Part shown: piece by piece, positions 1 to 6,776 of the stretch
Position numbering within the stretch: the first letter of the stretch is position 1
Layout: every line of letters begins with the position of its first letter
Assembly: GCA_002503045.1 (NCBI GenBank)
Contig: DAQW01000104.1
Span: forward strand, 1,413 to 11,517
Direction: 5' to 3'
From: Euryarchaeota archaeon UBA39
GTDB taxonomy: Archaea; Thermoplasmatota; Poseidoniia; Poseidoniales; Thalassarchaeaceae
Length of the DNA stretch: 10,105 nt
Translations under genes and position numbers: made by a program
The notes under the pieces: generated by a model
The model's database searches: none
What the model was told of the DNA's origin: nothing
The model's input: the letters and a program-made list of their open reading frames with translations, nothing else

Positions 1-396
1 TCGATCGGTTTCAAAATTACCGTTTTGGGAATAGATGCTACTCTTGGAAATCAAAATATTGGAACCGATCTAGATGAAAAGCAACTAATTGACACAATTA
101 ATGAGCATAAATCTCGATTCAAAGAAAATGCAAAAATCTTGACGCTTCTTTCTCCTATGGGAGGACAAGGATTCCTAATTGGTAGAGGGAATTTACAATT
201 ATCACCAACAGTAATTCGTTTAATTGGAATTGAAAATATTCTCGCCATCGTCACACCTGCAAAACTAGCTACACTGAATACACTTAGGATAGATACTGGA
301 GACCTAAATCTAGACTTGAAATTTCAAGAAAAAAAATACATGAAAGCATTACAAGGATATCGAACTACGAGATTAATCCGAATTTCTGCAGAATGA
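1..396 (+). CDS. ATP-NAD kinase family protein (COG3199), C-terminal part, 5' truncated by window edge
   Basis: The reading frame is open from the first base to a TGA at 394-396, so only the last 131 residues are visible and the gene starts upstream of the window. The sequence fits the C-terminal half of the archaeal COG3199 (AcoX-like) ATP-NAD kinase family, predicted to phosphorylate NAD to NADP in the cytoplasm using ATP or polyphosphate. Signatures seen are a VLGIDA strand at the left edge, the glycine-rich GGQGFLIGRGN segment encoded at 160-192, the following LSPTVIRLIG helix, a TPAKL motif, and the DTGD motif encoded at 292-303, ending with a Gly-Tyr near the C-terminus. The nucleotide-binding N-terminal half cannot be checked. 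A TTG at 25 could look like a start, but the family match continues upstream of it, so it is internal. The next gene lies directly downstream on the same strand and may be cotranscribed. Confidence 0.8.
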   Translation, partial: SIGFKITVLGIDATLGNQNIGTDLDEKQLIDTINEHKSRFKENAKILTLLSPMGGQGFLIGRGNLQLSPTVIRLIGIENILAIVTPAKLATLNTLRIDTGDLNLDLKFQEKKYMKALQGYRTTRLIRISAE

Positions 397-441
397 ATGT
401 TCGCGACAATGTTCAACATGTCAAACTCACCGTGTACCCCC

Positions 442-3400
442 ATGGACATGCGCCGAACGTCACTCATCCTCGTCCTGCTGATGGTCTTTTCAACCACTTT
501 AGCAATGATAGAAACAAACCATTTCTCGCCACTGACTTCTGAAAATTCGGAAACATCTGCTAGAAATGGAGCCACTGCATGGCTCCAAGATAGAGCAGAT
601 AGTTTAGGAAATGCAGGTTCTCATTCTAGTATCGAACAAGCACCTGATGGGACTTTGTGGGTTGCCCACACTAAAGACGGAGATCTATGGGTTACCAATG
701 ATGCTGCAGGGTATTGGAACAGTGAGCAAATCTATTCTTTCGGTTCAACTGGTCGATTAGCAAATCTACAAATTGATTCTTCAGGGAATCCTAGAATTGC
801 TCATTTTGATGCATCTGAACATATTCTTCGAATCTCCAGATATGATGGATCAGCATGGTCAACATCCACTGTCGCCCCTGGGGAAGACACTGGTAGTGAA
901 GGACCATATGATAGCAACGAAGGACGTATTGGATTCCAAATCGATGCAAATGGAGGAGAACACTACACATATCTCACAGGAGGAGAGGATTTGGCATATT
1001 CATCATTCATCAATAATCAATGGACTACAGAACTTATCGACGAAGGTGATGGAGAAGCAGAAGAATATTCTGGAAATTCAAAAATTGGGAGATGGAGTGA
1101 TTTGCTTATTGATGATGGTGGAATTTTGAATGTAGTATACAGTGGATTTCAGGTTCAAGCGTCATACAGTCCAATTGATGGAAGTATAGAGAGTGCATGG
1201 TACAGTGAATTTATTCGACATGGAACTCTTACTCCAGGAGGATGGACGATAACAACAGTAGTTTCCAATGCAACAGGAGATTCAACAGAATATTATTGGC
1301 TAGATGCGGAATATGATTCCTCTGGAACTTTACACATTGCTTACCAGAATTATTCTGGCGGATGGTTTGGAGGATCCGAAAGCGTATGGATGGCAACTCC
1401 TGGAAGTGGGTTCTGGAACACTGAAAGAATACATGATGGTAGTTCCGATGGAGACTACATTCGTCTATTGTTTGATTCAAATGATAAGAAGAAGCTCGCT
1501 TGGTACAATAATGCAGATGATGATGCGATTCTAATGCGTGAAGATGGCAGTGGATATGAAGTGATTACAGTTGCAGAATCAGGAAATGTTGGCAGTTACA
1601 TCGATTTGCTATTAGATTCAAATGATGAAGAAATATTTTCATTCTACGATACTACAGAACAAGATCTGATTGTTGCTATTCCTGGACAAGATGAAGATTC
1701 AGATGGGGTTGTAGATAGCATTGACAAATGCTTAGGTTCATCTCCTACCAAACAAATTGACAATCATGGATGCGAATGGACACAAGGAGAATTAACTACC
1801 CAAACAGATGACTTTGCTTACCTTGAATCAGCGACTACTTCAGATGGAACTCATCAAATGGTTATGTTTGAGGGGTATGAAAAAGGGACAGGATCTTGTG
1901 ACCATGATCCTGGAACTAACAATAATGATTCGAATGATTGTAATCTTATTCACTTTTCATTTGATGGGACTTCAAGTCAAAGAACAACAATTGATGACGA
2001 TGCAGAAAGTGGGAGATATGCAGATATTGTAGCTCTTCAAGATGATTCATTGGCAGTGTCATATATGCAAATTCTAGCACGAAATAGTTTCAACGCAGTT
2101 ATCTCTACAGCGGCGAAGGTAGCAATCAAATCTAGTGGTAGTTCGTCGTGGACAACGACCACATTGGAAACAGGGAATAACACTGGATGGTATACTGATA
2201 TTGCAGCATCAGAGAATGGAACTATTGGAATGGTTTGGGTTGACCAAGAAACATCAAGTGTTCGCTTTGCAATGCATGATGGTTCTCAATGGAGTAATCC
2301 AGAAACCGTTGCAATCAATTCTACATTTCCACGAATTGGATTCGTTGGAGATAATCCAATTATATTCTACAGAGATGTTGATGCACGTTCTGTTGCAATT
2401 GCTACAATGAATGGAAGTAATTGGGATTCAACAACAGTCATCAGCCAATATACCGGGTTTTATCGACCAGATATTGCAACTGGTTCAGATGGAACATTGT
2501 GGTATGTTGTTCAAAGAGGAACAGATGGTAGTGGAGACTCAGACTGTAATTCAATTCACGAATGTACTGTATTACTGATTAATTACGATTCTAACGGACT
2601 CGGAACAATCACTGATCTCGGTCTTTCAGATACTACTACTGGTGTTTATCCATCAGTGACTGTTGACGATGCAAATCGTCCTCATGTAGCTTGGTATAAT
2701 CCTGATGATGGAGGAGTTATTGTTGCTGCTGAAACTCCTTCTGGATGGCAACAAACATCAATCAGTCATGAAAGAAATGCTGGAAATTATGTTGAAATTG
2801 TAACAGATAATACTGGATGGGAAACTGTATTTTCATTTGACAGAGAGGCAAACGGAACCGTAGTTCATCTCACAAGAGAACCTACAGAACAAGATCATGA
2901 CCTTGTAGCAGACGAATTTGATAATTGTCCTGATACTCCATTTGGAGAAACTGCAGATATTTATGGGTGTTCAGAATCTCAAAGAGATGGGGATAACGAT
3001 GGAGTCTTAGATATTAATGACCTATGTCCATATACAAATTCAAACGAAGCCTCAGATGTAGATGCAAATGGATGTGGAGCAAGTCAGAGAGACACTGATG
3101 AAGACGGAGTTGTGGATGCAATTGACCAGTGCCCTGGAACTCCAGAGAACACTGTTGTAGACAATCAAGGATGTGATGAATCCAAGAGAGATTCTGATGA
3201 TGATGGAGTAAATGATTTGAGTGATTTATGTCCAAATACTCCATATTATGATGTTGACAAAGTAGATTCAGATGGATGTTCTCCAGCTGAGAAAGATACT
3301 GATGGAGATGGAGCGTTCGATGATTTCGACCGCTTCCCTGAAGATCCTACTCAAATGTACGATTCTGATAACGATGGATTTGGAGATAATGAAACTGGAA

Positions 3401-4041
3401 ATAATGCAGATGATTGTCCATTTGAATTTGGAACATCTACAGGAGATAAATTAGGATGTCCAGATATGGATGGAGATGGAATTGTTGATGATCTAGATGA
3501 TGATAAAGATGGAGATGGAACTGCTAATGTGGATGATGCATTCCCAGATGATAGTTCAGAATCGACTGATACTGATCTTGATGGATTTGGAAATAATATT
3601 GATCCTGACGATGATAATGATGGGAAAGCAGACCAAGAAGAAACAGACTGTGGTAGTGATCCATTAGATCCTGAATCTTTGCCTCCAGATGAAGATGGAG
3701 ATGGAACTTGTGACCTTCTAGATACCAATGAAGATGATACTAACCAAAATAATTCAGGGTCCACAGAAGATACAAGTGGAGGTTTTCCTGTTGTTGCTAT
3801 TGCAGGAATTGTTGTTGTGATTCTTGTTTTGGGTGGCGTTGGTGCTTTCCTTTTCACACGTAGCGGATCAGAGACAGTAACTGGAGCATCAATGGCAGCA
3901 TCTGAGTCGACTACCTCTACATCTCAACAAGGAGAAATGATTCCTACAGATCGTGTATGCGGTAAGTGTGGGGCACCCGGATTGGTATTCATCCCAGCAT
4001 ATCAGAGACATTACTGTAGAGTATGTTCTCAATATGAATAA
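442..4041 (+). CDS. Large secreted, membrane-anchored surface protein: two beta-propeller-like regions, TSP3 calcium repeats, C-terminal zinc ribbon
   Basis: About 1,199 residues from the ATG at 442. The frame is open back to an ATG at 397, immediately after the upstream TGA, but 442 (or 448) places a classic signal peptide at the N-terminus: MDMRRT followed by a Leu/Val/Ile-rich core and a small-residue cut region. Residues ~50-415 contain about seven blade-like repeats of the form GTLWVAH / GNPRIAH / GTLHIAY, each followed by a W- or Y-containing strand. Residues ~417-445 hold one TSP3-like calcium motif (DEDSDGVVDSIDKC). Residues ~446-815 repeat the blade pattern, and ~818-1098 hold a long array of DxDxDG motifs with paired cysteines. 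A single hydrophobic helix (~1116-1138) is followed by FTRSG, a Ser/Thr linker, and Cys1173, Cys1176, Cys1192 and Cys1195 in a CxxC-N15-CxxC zinc ribbon. Inferred topology: exterior ectodomain and cytoplasmic ribbon. The ligand and role are unknown; adhesion or glycan/peptide binding is plausible, and no catalytic motif was recognised. Confidence 0.85.
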   Translation: MDMRRTSLILVLLMVFSTTLAMIETNHFSPLTSENSETSARNGATAWLQDRADSLGNAGSHSSIEQAPDGTLWVAHTKDGDLWVTNDAAGYWNSEQIYSFGSTGRLANLQIDSSGNPRIAHFDASEHILRISRYDGSAWSTSTVAPGEDTGSEGPYDSNEGRIGFQIDANGGEHYTYLTGGEDLAYSSFINNQWTTELIDEGDGEAEEYSGNSKIGRWSDLLIDDGGILNVVYSGFQVQASYSPIDGSIESAWYSEFIRHGTLTPGGWTITTVVSNATGDSTEYYWLDAEYDSSGTLHIAYQNYSGGWFGGSESVWMATPGSGFWNTERIHDGSSDGDYIRLLFDSNDKKKLAWYNNADDDAILMREDGSGYEVITVAESGNVGSYIDLLLDSNDEEIFSFYDTTEQDLIVAIPGQDEDSDGVVDSIDKCLGSSPTKQIDNHGCEWTQGELTTQTDDFAYLESATTSDGTHQMVMFEGYEKGTGSCDHDPGTNNNDSNDCNLIHFSFDGTSSQRTTIDDDAESGRYADIVALQDDSLAVSYMQILARNSFNAVISTAAKVAIKSSGSSSWTTTTLETGNNTGWYTDIAASENGTIGMVWVDQETSSVRFAMHDGSQWSNPETVAINSTFPRIGFVGDNPIIFYRDVDARSVAIATMNGSNWDSTTVISQYTGFYRPDIATGSDGTLWYVVQRGTDGSGDSDCNSIHECTVLLINYDSNGLGTITDLGLSDTTTGVYPSVTVDDANRPHVAWYNPDDGGVIVAAETPSGWQQTSISHERNAGNYVEIVTDNTGWETVFSFDREANGTVVHLTREPTEQDHDLVADEFDNCPDTPFGETADIYGCSESQRDGDNDGVLDINDLCPYTNSNEASDVDANGCGASQRDTDEDGVVDAIDQCPGTPENTVVDNQGCDESKRDSDDDGVNDLSDLCPNTPYYDVDKVDSDGCSPAEKDTDGDGAFDDFDRFPEDPTQMYDSDNDGFGDNETGNNADDCPFEFGTSTGDKLGCPDMDGDGIVDDLDDDKDGDGTANVDDAFPDDSSESTDTDLDGFGNNIDPDDDNDGKADQEETDCGSDPLDPESLPPDEDGDGTCDLLDTNEDDTNQNNSGSTEDTSGGFPVVAIAGIVVVILVLGGVGAFLFTRSGSETVTGASMAASESTTSTSQQGEMIPTDRVCGKCGAPGLVFIPAYQRHYCRVCSQYE
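2893..3738 (+). repeat. Array of thrombospondin type 3-like calcium-binding repeats within the surface protein
   Basis: The coding sequence repeats GAT-rich blocks that translate to DxDxDG motifs, such as DGDNDGVLDINDLC, DTDEDGVVDAIDQC, DSDDDGVNDLSDLC and DMDGDGIVDDLDDDKDGDG. The first blocks are spaced about 35-40 residues apart and separated by C-P-x-T-P and a D-x-x-G-C, as in TSP3 and OmpA-linker repeats. The later blocks are shorter and lack cysteines. These segments normally bind many calcium ions and form a stiff stalk. The DNA-level similarity comes from coding constraint and is too irregular for a CRISPR array or simple tandem repeat. Confidence 0.85.
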
Positions 4042-5691
4042 TCAGATTTCTCTACCAAGAGATGCCTTGATTAAACCGTGGAATGGTGGGCTAGGTCGAT
4101 TTGGTCTACTCTTGAATTCGGGGTGATATTGAGTGGCAAAGAAAAATGGGTGATCAACCATCTCAATTATTTCCATTCTCACGCCTTCAGTATCTTTACC
4201 TACAAATCTTAAACCTGCAGCTTCTAAATCATTTACCATATCGGGATTTACTTCATATCGATGACGATGACGTTCTTGGATTTCCATAGCCCCATTATAC
4301 AACCTATATGCAGCGCAATCTGTAGTCTGTAAGTTAGTCTGGCGACTACCAAGACGCATTGTTCCACCCATATGGGTTCTGCTCCCTTCGGGCATGAAAA
4401 TTACAGTTGGATGAGGTGTATCTTCATCAAATTCAGTACTATTCGCTCCAGCCAATCCAAGTACATTTCTAGCAAATTCGATAGTAGCAATTTGTAGTCC
4501 GAGACATACGCCAAGATATGGAATCTTATTTTCTCTTGCGAATTGTGCTGCTAGAATTTTCCCTTCAATCCCTCGATCTCCAAAACCACCTGGAACAAGT
4601 ATTCCGTCAGCAGCCTTTACCAAATCCCAGGATTTTGAATGCGTTTCACTACCTTCATTTGATGTTTCTAAATCAGATGCCTCTACCCAATCAATAAACA
4701 AATTAACTCCTTCAGCAAGTGCTGAATGATTCAATGCTTTAATCACACTAAGATATGAGTCTGAAAGTCCGGTGTATTTGCCAACCATGGCAATATGGAC
4801 GTCCCCGCTTAATTCATCCATTCTTTGAGCAAGGTTACCCCATTCTTCTAAGAGGGGGCGTTCTGTAGAAAGATCAAGGTTAAGGCGTTTACAAATCTCC
4901 TTTGTCGCACCCTGCTCTTCCAACATCATAGGGACACGATAGATATTCGAAACATCATGAGCACTGAAAACAGAAGTCTCAGAAACATGACAAAATAGGG
5001 AAAGTTTTGTCTTTACTTCAGATAGAATTGGCTCTGAGGATCTACAAACTAAGAAATCTGGCTGAATCCCTGATGCCATTAGGCCTTTGACAGAATGTTG
5101 TGTGGGTTTTGTCTTCTGTTCACCTACTACACCTATTACAGGAACGAGACTGACGTGCAAGAAACAAATATTTTCACGCCCAACACGGAATTGGAATTGA
5201 CGAAGGGCTTCAACGAATGGTGCTGATTCAATATCTCCTACGGTGCCACCTAATTCAATAACACAGATGTCTGGAGTTTCGTCGCTCCCATCAGAGGGGG
5301 TATGCGCAATTCGTTCAATTCGATCTTGAATTTCATTAGTAATATGTGGAACAACCTGGACAGTTTTTCCTAAATAATCGCCCTTTCTTTCTCTCTCAAT
5401 TACTGAAGAATATACTTTACCTGTAGTCAAATTATTATCTCGATTTAATGTAATATCAAGAAATCGTTCATAATTCCCCAAATCCAAATCTACTTCGCCG
5501 CCATCATCCAAAACGAAAACTTCACCGTGCTCGAATGGACTCATTGTCCCGGCATCAGAATTCAAGTAAGGATCGATCTTAATCGCAGTCACACGATAAC
5601 CGAGTGATTTCATCAAAACTCCGACGCTGCTCGCAGTTACTCCCTTACCAATTCCGCTAAGAACGCCCCCCGAGACCACGATGTACTTCAT
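4042..5691 (-). CDS. pyrG: CTP synthase (glutamine-hydrolysing)
   Basis: 549 residues from the ATG at 5691; it makes CTP from UTP, ATP and glutamine in the last step of pyrimidine nucleotide synthesis. The N-terminal amidoligase domain (about 1-265) opens with MKYIVVSGGVLSGIGKG, the P-loop characteristic of the family. It also contains KIDPYLNSDAGTMSPFEHGE, DGGEVDLDLGNYERF and GGTVGDIES. The C-terminal class I glutamine amidotransferase domain shows the GGFGDRG oxyanion loop, the nucleophile Cys396 in GVCLGLQ, and His523 and Glu525 in YHPEF. All key residues are present and the length is normal. The frame is open to 5784 with further ATGs at 5715 and 5784; homology favours 5691, although 5715 (ATG GCG GAA) lies about 30 bases from an AT-rich promoter-like element and could start a leaderless mRNA with eight extra residues. 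The stop codon abuts that of the surface-protein gene with no gap. Confidence 0.97.
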   Translation of the reverse strand: MKYIVVSGGVLSGIGKGVTASSVGVLMKSLGYRVTAIKIDPYLNSDAGTMSPFEHGEVFVLDDGGEVDLDLGNYERFLDITLNRDNNLTTGKVYSSVIERERKGDYLGKTVQVVPHITNEIQDRIERIAHTPSDGSDETPDICVIELGGTVGDIESAPFVEALRQFQFRVGRENICFLHVSLVPVIGVVGEQKTKPTQHSVKGLMASGIQPDFLVCRSSEPILSEVKTKLSLFCHVSETSVFSAHDVSNIYRVPMMLEEQGATKEICKRLNLDLSTERPLLEEWGNLAQRMDELSGDVHIAMVGKYTGLSDSYLSVIKALNHSALAEGVNLFIDWVEASDLETSNEGSETHSKSWDLVKAADGILVPGGFGDRGIEGKILAAQFARENKIPYLGVCLGLQIATIEFARNVLGLAGANSTEFDEDTPHPTVIFMPEGSRTHMGGTMRLGSRQTNLQTTDCAAYRLYNGAMEIQERHRHRYEVNPDMVNDLEAAGLRFVGKDTEGVRMEIIEMVDHPFFFATQYHPEFKSRPNRPSPPFHGLIKASLGREI

Positions 5692-5741
5692 GCAATCAAC
5701 GGGGTTTTCAGCCATCCGCGTTGGCCTATGAACATTCGCAG

Positions 5742-5750
5742 AAAAATTAA
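5742..5750 (-). promoter_or_regulatory. Possible TATA element for pyrG in the pyrG/tdh divergent spacer
   Basis: On the minus strand this reads TTAATTTTT, the most AT-rich block in the ~117-base spacer between the two divergent genes. It is centred about 31 bases upstream of the ATG at 5715 and about 55 upstream of the ATG at 5691. An archaeal TATA box at this place would start transcription near 5717-5722. No clear B-recognition element was recognised, and the element for the opposite gene is not evident. This is a position-based guess. Confidence 0.3.
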
Positions 5751-5808
5751 GGAAAAAACGCTTAAGACTCGTATCAAGCATCAAGTATCTAGTCGGATGT
5801 CTATAGGC

Positions 5809-6774
5809 ATGGACCGGCCAAGTGGACGAGTCCTAGTCACCGGAGCATTGGGGCAAATTGGAACTGAATTGGTAGAAGCATTAAGAGAAAAACATGGACA
5901 TAAGGCAGTGATTGCAACCGATATTAGAGAATCTAAAGGATGTCAAATTCTTGATGTAATGGACAAAGAAGGAATCGAAAAATTAGTTCATGGAGAAAAC
6001 ATCACTGAAATCTACCATTTAGCAGCATTATTGTCAGCAACTGGAGAAAAAAATCCGGAATTATGTTGGAAGATCAATGTCATAGGATTGGAAAATGTGA
6101 TCTCTGCTGCGAAAAAAAACAATGCTCGCTTATTTTCTCCCTCATCTATAGCAGTATTTGGACCGGATTGCCCAAAAATTGCTCCACAAATTACTCCTCT
6201 AAATCCCACTACAGTATATGGTAAAACCAAGGTTGTAGGAGAACAATTAGCAATCACATCTGGGATTGATATGCGAGGAATACGATATCCTGGTCTAATT
6301 TCTTACAAAGCTCCAGCAGGTGGAGGTACTACTGATTATGCAGTAGAAATTTTCCATGCTGCTCTAGAAAATGGACACTACGATTGTTTTGTACGTGAAG
6401 ATACTCGATTACCGATGATGTATATGGATGATGCAATTCGAGCTACTCTAGAATTGATGGATTTTCCTTTAGAAGATTTAAGCGAAGCAAGAGGAGGTTA
6501 CAATATCTCAGGATGTTCATTTACTGCTAAAGCATTAGTAGAAAGTATTCAACGGCATTTACCACATTTTACTTGTACATTCAATCCAGATATTAGACAG
6601 ACATATGCTGATTCTTGGCCAGATGAGATTCAGGATGATGTAGCGTATAATGAATGGGGATGGAAAGCAAACTTCGATCTTGACAAAATTGTTGATGATA
6701 TGCTTGAGAATTTGAAAATAAGCGAAAGAGTTGCTACAAGAAGCAGTGGTGGAAGCGGCGACGGAAGTTTCTGA
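5809..6774 (+). CDS. tdh: L-threonine 3-dehydrogenase, short-chain dehydrogenase/epimerase-like type
   Basis: 321 residues from the ATG at 5809; it oxidises L-threonine with NAD+ to 2-amino-3-ketobutyrate, the first step of threonine breakdown to glycine and acetyl-CoA. The Rossmann motif VLVTGALGQIG sits at residues 8-18. The catalytic set is Ser112/Ser113 in SPSSIAVFGP with Tyr137 and Lys141 in VYGKTK. The stretches RGIRYPGLISYKAPAGGGTTDY, EDTRLPMMYMDDA and ADSWPDEI distinguish SDR-type threonine dehydrogenase (as in Thermoplasma and Bacteroidetes) from UDP-galactose epimerases, which share the fold. The frame is open back to 5728 with ATGs at 5797 and 5809. The longer start would add a basic stretch unlike the family and would overlap the pyrG N-terminal region, so 5809 (or 5797) is preferred. 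A short Gly/Ser-rich tail ends the protein. The stop lies 2 bases from the stop of the convergent thermosome gene. Confidence 0.9.
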   Translation: MDRPSGRVLVTGALGQIGTELVEALREKHGHKAVIATDIRESKGCQILDVMDKEGIEKLVHGENITEIYHLAALLSATGEKNPELCWKINVIGLENVISAAKKNNARLFSPSSIAVFGPDCPKIAPQITPLNPTTVYGKTKVVGEQLAITSGIDMRGIRYPGLISYKAPAGGGTTDYAVEIFHAALENGHYDCFVREDTRLPMMYMDDAIRATLELMDFPLEDLSEARGGYNISGCSFTAKALVESIQRHLPHFTCTFNPDIRQTYADSWPDEIQDDVAYNEWGWKANFDLDKIVDDMLENLKISERVATRSSGGSGDGSF

Positions 6775-6776
6775 AG

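Noticed and set aside
397..441. ATG at 397 directly after the upstream TGA as the start of the surface protein
   Set aside because: It would put 15 polar residues before the signal-peptide charged region; ATGs at 442/448 give a normal signal peptide. It cannot be fully excluded.
773..2410. Several plus-strand open frames of 70-120 codons in other frames inside the surface gene, plus minus-strand ones
   Set aside because: They lie inside a clearly coding frame, show no recognisable domains, and have unusual compositions rich in Met/Leu/His typical of out-of-frame reading.
2893..3738. Repeated DNA blocks that might suggest a CRISPR or tandem repeat array
   Set aside because: The blocks are imperfect, in frame, and translate to TSP3 calcium motifs of a single long gene; spacing and sequence vary as expected from protein repeats.
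3351..3857. 168-residue minus-strand open frame rich in Ser and Pro
   Set aside because: It is the reverse complement of the GAT/GGA-rich TSP3 repeat coding region; the low-complexity Ser/Pro content is a direct by-product of Asp and Gly codons on the plus strand.
5728..5784. Overlapping divergent gene starts from the longest open frames of pyrG and tdh
   Set aside because: Homology places the starts at 5691 and about 5809; the extra N-terminal residues are basic or unstructured and unlike either family, and the span fits better as promoter DNA.
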